Below, piece by piece: positions 48,831 to 63,200 of a stretch of DNA of 64,000 nt. Location of the stretch: positions 746,419-810,418 of the forward strand of contig ML133460.1 in NCBI GenBank assembly GCA_003864495.1, read 5' to 3'. The stretch comes from Nemopilema nomurai. Lineage: Eukaryota > Cnidaria > Scyphozoa > Rhizostomeae > Rhizostomatidae. The notes below the pieces were generated by a model, which worked only from the letters and a program-made list of their open reading frames with translations, did no database searches and was not told the origin of the DNA. How positions within the stretch are numbered: position 1 is the first letter of the stretch; the number at the start of each line of letters is the position of its first letter. The translations under genes were made by a program, and so were the position numbers.

Positions 48831-49270
48831 CAGGGGCGGATCCAGCGTTTGATTTTGGGAGGGCTTCAAAGAAAGAAAAGGGGGGCTGGAGAAGTCTTCG
48901 TAGACACGCCCTTCAAAAACTTAAAGAACGTTGGTAACGTCTTTTTTCTACCAAAAAACTTCATAACAAACTTAACTTTCTTTTTCAGAGCACTAGAATA
49001 TTAGAAAAATTCATTATTGTGGCAATCATTCAAATGAAATAAAAAAATTATCATATTGGCAGGATGTCACAATGCAAGTGACAACTGTACCATTTGTTGG
49101 TAGTCAGCGGTCAATTTTGAGCGTAAGATTATTCTTAAATTTAGGCTTAAAAGTTAGTATCTAATCGAAAAATCACGGTCCTTTGAAAATTCAGCCCCCT
49201 TAAAGTGAAATGGATTGATGTCCTTGCAAGAGGGGCTCTGGCCCCAAGCCCCACGTATTCCGCGCTTATG
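48831..49270. mobile_element. Probable hAT-type non-autonomous DNA element (copy 4)
   Basis: Same element and ends as the other three. It shares most small differences with copy 2. Confidence 0.45.
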
Positions 49271-51049
49271 GTTTGAACGATTGCATTTAGCTTTTCGTTT
49301 CAAGAGCGTAATCCGCAATCAAGGTTTTAGGTAAAATTTTGAAGGTAAAATTCTCTGGGCAGAACTGAGTCACTCTGATTGTCTGACGAAATATATGATT
49401 TTCAGGCTGGACATTTTTGCTCTGATTTGCTTCTTTTTCAAATTCTTTTTCGGATAGATTAGATATCAGGTAATCTCTGATTTCGCAAATCATTCAATCA
49501 AAGCACTCATGTATTTGTAGTGTCAATTGCCTTGTTAGTTTGATATGCAAGTTGAAGTATTCTCGGATTCGAGTAATTTTTTATCTTCATATATGGCAAA
49601 AATGGATCATAGAAATGGAATCTACATGTTGAAATTAGTCTGTACCGAAAATTTCTGAGTGTTTGGACCGTCAGGCTGCGAATTAACCCATTCTAGTAAT
49701 TTAGCTTTTCCTATACACTGGAAAGGAATTTGCTGGTGCAGTGACGAAAATTTCACTGCAGCCGCAAATTGCGATCAAATCGCATTAAATGTCTAAATAT
49801 CCAAAACAAAGTAACTCGCGACCGGTGGGTCCAAACAACATGAAGTTTTCAGTATAAACTAAGTTAAAGATCAGGATTTAAATTCTGATGCTAAATTTTG
49901 AGAAAGAGCCGTGGATGCCAAGATAAAAAATTGACAACGCCAATTCGAATCGGAGAATTTATTCAATTTTTTCGATGTGAAATGATACCTTTTTTGGGGG
50001 GGAGGGGAGGGGGGGGGCTGACCCCACCTCGGCGGACGATGCCTCTCTGTCAAGCACCATAACTGGTAAAAAGGATTGCCCATGGTAGACAACGGTGAGT
50101 GACATCCTTGAACCAACGGAATAGAGAGGTACGTTTGAAAAACAATCCAGATTAGATTGATCAATCTGGTTTCTTGCAAGGACTTAAAGGGTTGTGATGC
50201 CTACTCTACGCATAGTCATACGAATTCTAAAAAAATGTTGTACCAAGGCCAAATCAGAAGGCAAAAGCGTTACGTCATCGACTAATTTAAGGTTTGAGAC
50301 TTGAAAGTGGCTAAAGTGGATCTCCATGATTTTTTGAAGCTGCATTGGTACCAATCCAGTCGAGAATCTGATGCTTTTCTGTCAATGCCTGTGCATATGT
50401 CTGGTGCAACTTTGCACCAATTAAATGTTTGGCGCAAATTTTGGCCCCTTTTACATCATTTTGGCACATAAGTGTATATAAAAGGGATTCCCTTCATTTT
50501 TTTTTTTCTGGTAATATCTCTAAACGAGAATTTTTTTATTGTAGCACTATCCTAATGTTAAAAGGGCGTTTTCCGCACATTGAAGCACGGGAAAGGTCTT
50601 AGCAAATGGAACCAGACTTATTCAGGCTCGCCTGTTTTTCACTTGGCCACTCTACGCGAGCCAAGTTCATATAGTTCGATCAAGAATTGGCTTGTATACT
50701 TTGTCATAGCAATAGAATTTGACTCATAAAGACCAATTTCAGAAACAAATAGAAAAGCAAAATATTTTGACAGAAGTGGGTGCTTTTTCGGCTTCCCTTG
50801 AAGAATGATAAACAATAACTTTTCATCTTGTTGCATTCTCATGAGGGTTGGGGGACTCCTAAGATGATTGGGAAACAAAGCTGCATTTCTCCAAGGACCA
50901 AACAATGGAATTTGGATTTGTAAATATTCAAAGTTGAACTCTTCTGGCCTAAGCTACGGGAAGGTAAATTATCAAATGGACTCTATCAAGTTACTCCAGG
51001 TTTCGATGCTGGATGTTGGTTAGTTGCATTGTTTTTAATACATTTTCAT
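49271..51049. other. Spacer between small gene d and the 3' end of gene E; no gene recognised
   Basis: Equivalent of 22140-23917. It holds the G-tract at 49996-50017 and the palindrome AGATTGATCAATCT. Minus-strand open frames at 49871-50179 and 50639-50905 are not supported by splice sites or by frame conservation in all units. Confidence 0.55.
49996..50017 (+). repeat. Interrupted G-tract, G-quadruplex-capable (copy 4)
   Basis: A 22-base G-run with two A interruptions. The order of G-block lengths differs from copies 1 and 3. Confidence 0.8.
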
Positions 51050-51055
51050 TTTATT
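51050..51055 (-). terminator. Candidate poly(A) signal of gene E
   Basis: AATAAA on the minus strand about 230 bp past the stop codon at 51283. Confidence 0.45.
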
Positions 51056-51282
51056 CGATGTGGAACGCCAAACTACCTCCCCCCTCCCCCGTCCATTTCA
51101 AGCTCGTTCACACGAGGTAAATCAAAAACCAAGAGGAATCCTCGTTTAATATTTAACATTTCACCTCATAAAATTGCTTGAAGGAACATACAAATAAGTA
51201 AACAGATATGCAATTCACTTTTAATGCACAATATAGAATTTACTTAGAGATTCGAAGTTGTTTATCTAATGTTGACTTTTGT

Positions 51283-54200
51283 TCAAAGGTCCGAATCTTC
51301 ATTAGAGTTCTTTCCTGCACTTGCAGTTTTGTCTGATGCAGCCCCACAATATTCACTCTTACATTCCGAATCTAATTCCTGTTGAGATTGAGGGATAAAA
51401 GATGTATCAGTTCCAACTCTAAGCATATTGTGGTAGTAATTAAAGGCATTTGATAGTAGGAACAACTTGAAGTAGAAACAATTAATTCCGTATGTAAATA
51501 TTTCATATTTCTTCCCAGAAATAGTTAACGCATGTGAAAGAATGAAGGAAACAATATATTTAGTCTTCTCTCCGAAACGGTGACTTAATAACAAACAGCC
51601 TTCTAGGAATAAAAAGTTAGTTTGTCTCTTCTCCATTAGGTCCTACTTGATATCGTGCTCTACTTTTACACGTATTTGATCAATTTTCAACAACAACAAC
51701 CAACTGCAGACTTTGGGGCTATTCAAAAGTTACGGCTTTTCCAAGCAACCCTCCCCCATTTTTTTTATTACAAAGCAGAATCTTATTATAATATATTTAC
51801 AAAGGAAGGATTTTCAAACGCCATCCATTTTTCATAATGTTTTAAGCAACAAAATCAAGTGCCAGCAAACAAAGATTCACTAACCTAGAATGGAGTCAAA
51901 TCAGTGGACACTTACCTCGGAACCAGTGCAAGGCATTTGTCGCAGGCCATCTACGTAGCATTTCTTGACTTTTGACGACTTCAATCTTAAAATTACAATA
52001 ATAGACATTTACATTGGCGGCCGTATTTTGATCGATGAAATAATATCTGATTAATTTGAAGACTGTTTTAGTGACGCTACTGAAATGCACGCTACACCTG
52101 GCAAAACATGGGACATCAAGATTAGACTAAATGACATCCTAAGGAACTTCTGTTCATTTTAGTACTCCTGGTAGAACGTCGTCAAAAAGGATCGTCAAAA
52201 AAGAGAAGGAGGCACAAAAGGTATGTTTACTTACGCCATGTCTAGTGATTGGATACTCTGACAAAATTGGTCATTTGCGTTCAGGCACTGCAGGTATAAA
52301 GCCTCGATCTGAAAGAGAATAATTAATGAAAATATATGGTCTTGAAATCAGGATGCACCATATATAATTTTGCTTGCCTTCTAGTGGCTTTTCAAGGAGC
52401 CATACTTTAAGAAAAATCTAGCCAAATCTGTATTAGTGGAGTGTTATAGTCGGGGCAAGGATAGGAATAAGGGTAGCATTCTATTAAAAGGCATAAATTT
52501 GCGAATTGTGAATACACACCTTTTTGTTTTCTGTAAGTAGACGTGTATTCTTGGTCATTAGCTCGGAAACCTGTATAAAACACGATTAATAAATAAAGAT
52601 AATACATATTTTGAAAGAAAAGTAGAGAGACGGAATCATCAAAAATAGAAGCATACTGCAATAATTTACAAATTTGTTTATAAAACTTTTTACTGTACCT
52701 GAAATTCTAGGCTTCGCCTTTTCCGATCTATAAGGTGGTGTTGAGATTCGAATCTTTGTATTGACATCTAACAAACAAATGCAGTAATATCTTTGAAAAT
52801 TGGACAACGCGAAAACTATTTAATATTGTCTGCTAATCACAAAGGCTGTTCGATTGATGTTTCCAAGATGGTTTTCACGTTTCGTCTCAACTATTTCACA
52901 TTTCATCCAAGAGACCTATTTCCGACAAGGAAGGTAACTGTTGTATAAGATTATCTAAAAATATCATCAATTATTAAATGATCCCAATCGTAATGAAAGC
53001 CATTCCTTTGCACAAGCTCTGGTTCATGCTTTCATCAAAAAAGGTGAACAACCTTTGCCCTCTGACCACTGGTTAAAAGTTAACCCTTGCTTTGTTAAGA
53101 AATATATCTTGGACCATTTAAACACATTTAGTTTCGACTCATCTTTTATGACGGAAGGTTGGATCAAACTCTTCCATTAGAGTTTGGCAAGGTGCTGGCA
53201 AGTTACACAAACACGAAAGCTCGTTGTGTATTTATAACGAGCGAAGTCTACAGTAAATGTGGTTCCGTGATCTCTGCTGGCTTGGAGTGGCTACAAACCT
53301 TTGAACTGGAGCATTCCTCTCGTAGTTGGTCTCTTTCAGCCTTCAATTCCTTGTATTTAACTGTCAGTTTCTGATAATAAGAAACGATTTTTTCTCTGAA
53401 TTTTGCATGAATTTACATGAGTTAACCAACTTACATGAGTAAATGTCTTTCAAGGTTATTAACTAACGTGGAATAGGTGGAATACTATGAAGAAAGAATG
53501 AAATAACGCTAATATGCGCTCTGTAGTACATGCTTGCTTCCACATTGAAATTAAGCATACTGGACCAAATGCAATAGTATCAAGTACTCAAAATATGAAG
53601 TTTTTTTAATGTGAATGAAAATTTACTTTGCAGTACAAAAAATTTTCTAGCCAACATCAATCTCACCTTAAAGTCGTCAGCCTTTTCTTTTATATCTACA
53701 AGAAAGGGAAATGTTTAACCTTCTTTACACACATAAAAACAGTTGAATTTGTTCCAAATTGATGTCATAAGGACAATATTATTATTTGCTTTAAAACCTG
53801 AACGGCTTCTCACCTGTTTCTTTTCTCTCTATCTCGTATTGTAATTGTGTGATGTGGCAAAAGCAGTGCTTGAGCTAAAATTGAAGCATACATTACGATC
53901 TTCAGAATGGTGAATCTATGTTTATCAGAGTGAAAGTAAAATTAGAAAATATGTAGGTAAGATTCCGATTATGTAAAGAGCCTAACGTTTCAATGCTATT
54001 TGCAGAAATATACTGCCATTTGATATTAATAGGATGCGAACCAAAATGGACATCTTGCAAGAGGGAACAATTTCTAAATTAGTTGCCAACCTTTGCTTCA
54101 TATTTGTTGTTTTCCGCGAGTTTCCATCTTGGGTCTTCTAGAGAAAAAGGTAGAACAACTTTGGTGACACTATTTAAAGAAGAATTTTATGTTCAGAATG

Positions 54201-57200
54201 TTGGAGGCGTCTGGACCAGTATATTCTATATACATACATCACGATTTCAATACTCTGACAGTAAGATAGAAAAGCTTGTTCAGTCAAAAAAGAGAAAAGA
54301 AAATTCAAGTAGCTGCCAATTGCAAGTGCTAGTGGGAATACCTTTTTGCTGGCCTTCATCCACTTCGTAGATCTAAAACAATGAAGTGAATAGACCATAA
54401 TATCACGAGAGAGAACGGTAAAAAGAGAGAATGCTTCTAACAGTTCTAATACTTAAAGTAATTTGTAAATAAAACGTCTCTTGACGAGGAATGAAGCCAT
54501 TGAAGCTAGTTTGACGTAGATTAAATTTAAAATCGCACATGCGGTCTTGTTTTTTTCAATACTCAAATGTAAACTTAAGATAAAGTATTAGAGATGAAAA
54601 TAGGAGACGTTCTAGAATTGGATAATAGAAATATTTACCGCCAAATTTTTCTTGCATTCAGCCAGCTCTAAAAAGATTAAAAAGAAATAAAGTTTGAGTT
54701 CAACGATTTTCAATATAAGATTGTTGAATCTGAAGAACCGCGAGCAGAGTAACAAAGTGATTGGAAAGTGATGGCAAGGAAAACACACCATTGCGAAGCT
54801 TGAACATTGCTTTTAGATTCATCTTGTGATTTTCATCAATCTGAAAGAAAATAATTGTATCAAAAATAGAATAGTTTCAAGTAACTGTTTAAACAAATGG
54901 AGAACGAAGAGACCACAATTTGCTGCAAAAGCAGTGTTTGCTGAAATTACTGATATTGATTTAAACATTTCATCTTTGTTGTTCTAGAAAGAAACACTCG
55001 AATCATCTCATTATGTATGGTCTGGATCTAAACAGGGCCTTCTTGTTATTTCGCAACAATTGCCGACAACCAAAGTCAATAGGTAATGCTTACCATTTCA
55101 AGTTCTGATCTTACTGAATCATTCTCTCTCTCAGCTTCTTTCAAATTCGCTTCGTGCTCAAACCTTTCTATTGCGAGTTGCTTCTCTAGGCTGTTGCACT
55201 TCTGAAGCAACTGTTTCTTCTCCATAGAGAGAAGATTCACTGCAGCATCGTAGTCTTCCAATTTGCAACACGCATCGCTATACTGTTGCTGGCAAACCAC
55301 AATTTCTGACTTTGAACGGCTATACTGTCTTTCTGTGTCACTCAAATTCGTTTTCAATGTTGTATTTTCTTCTCTCAGTTCCTCGCTCTTCTCTGCTATC
55401 TCGCCAATGCTACCCAAACGCGACTTCAAATGGTCTATTTGAAGTGACAGGTCTGCTTTTTGTAGGCTCAAACCTGAAATTATTTCCCGTTGTTCTTTGC
55501 AAATCTCTTCACTCAACTTGTATTTATCCTCAAGCTGACCATATTTGTTTTGGGTGTCTGAAAGCTCTTTGCTCAAACTTTCTCTCTCGACATGTGCCTC
55601 TAGATATTTGAACTCTTCATTCTCCAGGCACTCTTTCAGCTCAACTATGGATTCACTCAGCTGTGTAGCTTTCTTCTCCTTTTCCTTAATCTTTGACGTA
55701 GCCAGTGCAAGTTCAGTCTGCAGTTCTACAATGTTATCACAACTAGCTTCGTGTTGGCTTGCAGAATTTTCAAGTTTGATTACTTTTTCCAGCAAGCCCT
55801 CGTTCTCTTTTTCGAGCAGGCCTAGCACCACCTCGTATTCGCTGTTCTTTCTTCCCAGTGCAGCTGCATCAGTGCGCAACATCTCATTTGTTATCATCAA
55901 TTCACTATTCTTAGAAGCCATTGAATCCATCTGGCTCTCCTTTTCGATCTGCAAGTGGAGATTTCTTCTCAAACCACTTCGGTCGGTGGACAACTTTTGC
56001 AGCCTTGTCTTTAGCTCCGCATTTTCTCGCTCAGTAAGAGCTAACTTACGCAGCCTGTTTTCCTGTTCATTGCTCCTCAGCAATGCTGCATCGTATTTGC
56101 TTTGAAGATTTCTAAATTCTGCCTTCTGGGCTGTTACATTGTCTAGAATGCGCTGATGCTGATGAAAGAAGTTGCGAATTTGCTCCTCTGCCATCTTAGC
56201 CCAATTCCCTTTCTTCATTTGGGAGGTATCCTTTTTGATCGGGAGATGTTGGTTGATTCCTTCCTCCATGAAACTTTCTGCCCAAGACCTCAACTCAAGG
56301 ATTTTGGAGTTTACTAGATCTACAACATCCTTCCAATTGTCTTTTTTTCCTGCAAATACAATTAAGGGCATCCTTGAAAACTGGATACTTTGCTTTTTTT
56401 ACAAAAAGAAGCAAGTAAGTCTGCCTAACATGTAATCCTAGATGTCAAGAGAATCAATTTCTCAGCCGGAAAAATTCGAATAATTCGAGTGTTTCAATTA
56501 CAAGGCAAGTACGTAGCTAGGACGGGAGAATCCTTTTCCAGCTTCGTCAGTGATCAAAATTTAGAAAATTTACGTCGTATGCATAGATGTAATCAGTGGC
56601 GTAATGTGGTTAAAAAGCAAGTGATTAAAGAAAGAAATATCGAAAATTCTTCTTGACATGGAAACAACTCAATGCTAGCGTCTGAAACTGTTTCATAAAT
56701 GGCAGTATCCTGACCTGATCCAGTCGAGGGGCTCTCATTGCTATCTACAGACGGAGGAATGCGTGAAAAACCATCTGTGACAACATTCAGCATTGTTGAC
56801 ATGACTGTGGTAGGGGTGTCACTGTCAACAGAAGCTGATGGTTGGCTGGAAGGGAGATCTTCCTGTTGCTGCTCAGAGACGGCGGTCTCCAATGTTGCAG
56901 ATGATGGGGGATCTGAAAAGACAAAGTTACGATTAGATAGTCGAAATATGAACTGATTTCAATTTATTTATTAAAGGAAGTACAATTCACGGGCTATCCA
57001 GAAGTTTAAGCAAGCATCTTACCAACAGGACTGTCTTCCAAGGTCTTGACATTCATCAGAGCCATTTGATTGGCAGTCTTGGCTCACGATGCTGAAGGGA
57101 TGACTGAATCATCGGTTGAAACATCATTCAGCATTGTTGACATGACTGGGGTAGGGGTGTCACTGTCAACAGAAGCTGATGGTTGGCTTGAAGGGAGATC

Positions 57201-60200
57201 TTCCTGTTGCTGCTCAGAGACGGCGGTCTCCAATGTTGCAGATGATGGTGGATCTGAAAGACAAAGTTGCGATTAGATAATCGAAATATAAATGATTTCT
57301 TTATTTATTAAAGGAACAAATTCACGGGCTAACCAGAAGTTTAAGCAAGCATCTTACCAACAGGACTGTCTTCCAAGGTCTTGAGGCATTCATCAGAGCC
57401 ATTTGATTGGCACTCTTGGCTCACGATGCTGAAGGGATGACTGAATCATCGTTGAAACATCATTCAGCATTGTTGACATGACTGGGGTAGGGGTGTCACT
57501 GTCAACAGAAGCTGATCGTTGGCTGGAAGGGAGATCTTCCTGTTGTGCTCAGAGACGGCGGTCTCCAATGTTGCAGATGATGGGGGATCTGAAAAGGAAC
57601 AAAGTTACGATTAGATAATCGAAATAAAATGATTTCTTTATTTATTAAAGGAAGTACAATTCACGGGCTAACCAGAAGTTTAAGCAAGCATCTTACCAAC
57701 AGGACTGTCTTCCAAGGTCTTGAGGCATTCATCAGAGCCATTTGATTGGCACTCTTGGCTCACGATGCTAGAAGGGATGACTGAATCATCGGTTGAAACA
57801 TCATTCAGCATTGTTGACATGACTGGGGTAGGGTGTCACTGTCAACAGAAGCTGATGGTTGGCTGGAAGGGAGATCTTCCTGTTGCTGCTCAGAGACGGC
57901 GGTCTCCAATGTTGCAGATGATGGGGGATCTGAAAAGACAAAGTTGCGATTAGATAATCGAAATATGAAAGTATTTCAATTTAATTATTAAAGGAAGTAC
58001 AATTCACGGGCTAACCAGAAGTTTAAGCAAGCATCTTACCAACAGGACTGTCTTCCAAGGTCTTGACATTCATCAGAGCCATTTGATTGGCAGTCTTGGC
58101 TCACGATGCTGAAGGGATGACTGAATCATCGGTTGAACATCATTCAGCATTGTTGACATGACTGGGGTAGGGGTGTCACTGTCAACAGAAGCTGATGTTG
58201 GCTGGAAGGGAGATCTTCCTGTTGCTGCTCAGAGACGGCGGTCTCCAATGTTGCAGATGATGGGGGATCTGAAAAGGACAAAGTTGATTAGATAATCGAA
58301 ATATAAAATGATTTCAATTTATTTATTAAAGGAAGTACAATTCACGGGCTAACCAGAAGTTTAAGCAAGCATCTTACCAACAGGACTGTCTTCCAAGGTC
58401 TTCATTCATCAGAGCCATTTGATTGGCAGTCTTGGCTCACGATGCTAGAAGGGATGACTGAATCATCGGTTGAAACATCATTCAGCATTGTTGACATGAC
58501 TGGGGTAGGGGTGTCACTGTCAACAGAAGCTGATGTTGGCTGGAAGGGAGATCTTCCTGTTGCTGCTCAGAGACGGCGGTCTCCAATGTTGCAGATGATG
58601 GGGATCTGAAAAGGACAAAGTTGATTAGATAGTCGAAATATGAAAATGTTCAATTTATTTATTAAAGGAAGTACAATTCACGGGCTAACCAGAAGTTTAA
58701 GCAAGCATCTTACCAACAGGACTGTCTTCCAAGGTCTTGAGGCATTCATCAGAGCCATTTGATTGGCACTCTTGGCTCACGATGTAGAAGGGATGACTGA
58801 ATCATCGGTTGAACATCATTCAGCATTGTTGACATGACTGGGGTAGGGGTGTCACTGTCAACAGAAGCTGATGTTGGCTGGAAGGAGATCTTCCTGTTGT
58901 TGCTCAGAGACGGCGGTCTCCAATGTTGCAGATGATGGGGGATCTGAAAAGGACAAAGTTGCGATTAGATAATCGAAATATAACTGATTTATTTATTTAT
59001 TAAAGGAAGTACAATTCACGGGCTAACCAGAAGTTTAAGCAAGCATCTTACCAACAGGACTGTCTTCCAAGGTCTTGAGGCATTCATCAGAGCCATTTGA
59101 TTGGCAGTCTTGGCTCACGATGCTAGAAGGGATGACTGAATCATCGGTTGAAACATCATTCAGCATTGTTGACATGACTGGGGTAGGGGTGTCACTGTCA
59201 ACAGAAGCTGATGGTTGGCTGGAAGGGAGATCTTCCTGTTGTTGCTCAGAGACGGCGGTCTCCAATGTTGCAGATGATGGGGGATCTGAAAAGACAAAGT
59301 TGCGATTAGATAATCGAAATAAAAATGTTCAATTTATTTATTAAAGGAAGTACAATTCACGGGCTAACCAGAAGTTTAAGCAAGCATCTTACCAACAGGA
59401 CTGTCTTCCAAGGTCTTGAGGCATTCATCAGAGCCATTTGATTGGCACTCTTGGCTCACGATGCTAGAAGGGATGACTGAATCATCGGTTGAAACATCAT
59501 TCAGCATTGTTGACATGACTGGGGTAGGGGTGTCACTGTCAACAGAAGCTGATGGTTGGCTGGAAGGGAGATCTTCCTGTTGTTGCTCAGAGACGGCGGT
59601 CTCCAATGTTGCAGATGATGGGGGATCTGAAAAGACAAAGTTGCGATTAGATAATCGAAATATAAATGATTTCAATTTATTATTAAAGGAAGTACAATTC
59701 ACGGGCTAACCAGAAGTTTAAGCAAGCATCTTACCAACAGGACTGTCTTCCAAGGTCTTGAGGCATTCATCAGAGCCATTTGATTGGCACTCTTGGCTCA
59801 CGATGCTAGAAGGGATGACTGAATCATCGGTTGAAACATCATTCAGCATTGTTGACATGACTGGGGTAGGGGTGTCACTGTCAACAGAAGCTGATGGTTG
59901 GCTGGAAGGGAGATCTTCCTGTTGCTGCTCAGAGACGGCGGTCTCCAATGTTGCAGATGATGGGGGATCTGAAAAGACAAAGTTGCGATTAGATATCGAA
60001 ATATAAAATGATTTCAATTTATTTATTAAAGGAAGTACAATTCACGGGCTAACCAGAAGTTTAAGCAAGCATCTTACCAACAGGACTGTCTTCCAAGGTC
60101 TTGAGGCATTCATCAGAGCCATTTGATTGGCACTTGGCTCACGATGTAGAAGGGATGACTGAATCATCGGTTGAAACATCATTCAGCATTGTTGACATGA

Positions 60201-63200
60201 CTGGGGTAGGGGTGTCACTGTCAACAGAAGCTGATGTTGGCTGGAAGGGAGATCTTCCTGTTGCTGCTCAGAGACGGCGGTCTCCAATGTTGCAGATGAT
60301 GGGGGATCTGAAAAGACAAAGTTGCGATTAGATATCGAAATATAAGATTTCAATTTATTTATTAAAGGAAGTACAATTCACGGGCTAACCAGAAGTTTAA
60401 GCAAGCATCTTACCAACAGGACTGTCTTCCAAGGTCTTGAGGCATTCATCAGAGCCATTTGATTGGCAGTCTTGGCTCACGATGCTAGAAGGGATGACTG
60501 AATCATCGGTTGAAACATCATTCAGCATTGTTGACATGACTGGGGTAGGGGTGTCACTGTCAACAGAAGCTGATCGTTGGCTGGAAGGGAGATCTTCCTG
60601 TTGTTGCTCAGAGACGGCGGTCTCCAATGTTGCAGATGATGGGGGATCTGAAAAGACAAAGTTGCGATTAGATAATCGAAATATAAAATGATTTCAATTT
60701 ATTTATTAAAGGAAGTACAATTCACGGGCTAACCAGAAGTTTAAGCAAGCATCTTACCAACAGGACTGTCTTCCAAGGTCTTGAGGCATTCATCAGAGCC
60801 ATTTGATTGGCACTCTTGGCTCACGATGCTAGAAGGGATGACTGAATCATCGGTTGAAACATCATTCAGCATTGTTGACATGACTGGGGTAGGGTGTCAC
60901 TGTCAACAGAAGCTGATGGTTGGCTGGAAGGGAGATCTTCCTGTTGTTGCTCAGAGACGGCGGTCTCCAATGTTGCAGATGATGGGGGATCTGAAAAGAC
61001 AAAGTTGCGATTAGATAATCGAAATATAAATGATTTCAATTTATTTATTAAAGGAAGTACAATTCACGGGCTAACCAGAAGTTTAAGCAAGCATCTTACC
61101 AACAGGACTGTCTTCCAAGGTCTTGAGGCATTCATCAGAGCCATTTGATTGGCACTCTTGGCTCACGATGCTAGAAGGGATGACTGAATCATCGGTTGAA
61201 ACATCATTCAGCATTGTTGACATGACTGGGGTAGGGTGTCACTGTCAACAGAAGCTGATCGTTGGCTGGAAGGGAGATCTTCCTGTTGTTGCTCAGAGAC
61301 GGCGGTCTCCAATGTTGCAGATGATGGGGGATCTGAAAAGACAAAGTTGCGATTAGATAATCGAAATATAAAATTATTTCAATTTATTTATTAAAGGAAG
61401 TACAATTCACGGGCTAACCAGAAGTTTAAGCAAGCATCTTACCAACAGGACTGTCTTCCAAGGTCTTGAGGCATTCATCAGAGCCATTTGATTGGCACTT
61501 GGCTCACCGATGCTAGAAGGGATGACTGAATCATCGGTTGAAACATCATTCAGCATTGTTGACATGACTGGGGTAGGGTGTCACTGTCAACAGAAGCTGA
61601 TGGTTGGCTGGAAGGAGATCTTCCTGTTGCTGCTCAGAGACGGCGGTCTCCAATGTTGCAGATGATGGGGGATCTGAAAAGACAAAGTTGCGATTAGATA
61701 ATCGAAATATAAAATGATTTCAATTTATTTATTAAAGGAAGTACAATTCACGGGCTAACCAGAAGTTTAAGCAAGCATCTTACCAACAGGACTGTCTTCC
61801 AAGGTCGCATTCATCAGAGCCATTTGATTGGCACTCTTGGCTCACGATGCTAGAAGGGATGACTGAATCATCGTTGAAACATCATTCAGCATTGTTGACA
61901 TGACTGGGGTAGGGTGTCACTGTCAACAAGAAGCTGATGGTTGGCTGGAAGGGAGATCTTCCTGTTGTTGCTGAGACGGCGTCTCCAATGTTGCAGATGA
62001 TGGGGGATCTGAAAAGACAAAGTTGCGATTAGATGATCGAAATATAAAATGATTTCAATTTATTTATTAAAGGAAGTACAATTCACGGGCTAACCAGAAG
62101 TTTAAGCAAGCATCTTACCAACAGGACTGTCTTCCAATCTTGAGGCATTCATCAGAGCCATTTGATTGGCACTCTTGGCTCACGATGCTAGAAGGGATGA
62201 CTGAATCATCGGTTGAAACATCATTCAGCATTGTTGACATGACTGGGACGGGTGTCACTGTCAACAGAAGCTGATGGTTGGCTGGAAGGGAGATCTTCCT
62301 GTTGTGCTCAGAGACGGTGGTCTCCAATGTTGCAGATGATGGGGGATCTGAAAAGACAAAGTTGCGATTAGATAATCGAAATATTAAAATGATTTCAATT
62401 TATTTATTAAAGGAAGTACAATTCACGGGCTAACCAGAAGTTTAAGCAAGCATCTTACCAACAGGACTGTCTTCCAAGGTCTTGAGGCATTCATCAGAGC
62501 CATTTGATTGGCACTCTTGGCTCACGATGCTAGAAGGGATGACTGAATCATCGTTGAAACATCATTCAGCATTGTTGACATGACTGGGGTAGGGGTGTCA
62601 CTGTCAACCTGATCGTTGGCTGGAAGGGAATCTTCCTGTTGCTGCTCAGAGACGGCGGTCTCCAATGTTGCAGATGATGGGGGATCTGAAAAGACAAAGT
62701 TGCGATTAGATGATAATCGAAATATAAAATGATTTCAATTTATTTATTAAAGGAAGTACAATTCACGGGCTAACCAGAAGTTTAAGCAAGCATCTTACCA
62801 ACAGGACTGTCTTCCAAGGTCTTGAGGCATTCATCAGAGCTATTTGATTGGCACTCTTGGCTCACGATGCTAGAAGGGATGACTGAATCATCGGTTGAAA
62901 CATCATTCAGCATTGTTGACATGACTGGGGTAGGGTGTCACTGTCAACAGAAGCTGATGGTTGGCTGGAAGGGAGATCTTCCTGTTGTTGCTCAGAGACG
63001 GCGGTCTCCAATGTTGCAGATGATGGGGGATCTGAAAAGACAAAGTTGCGATTAGATGATAATCGAAATATAAAATGATTTCAATTTATTTATTAAAGGA
63101 AGTACAATTCACGGGCTAACCAGAAGTTTAAGCAAGCATCTTACCAACAGGACTGTCTTCCAAGGTCTTGAGGCATTCATCAGAGCCATTTGATTGGCAC

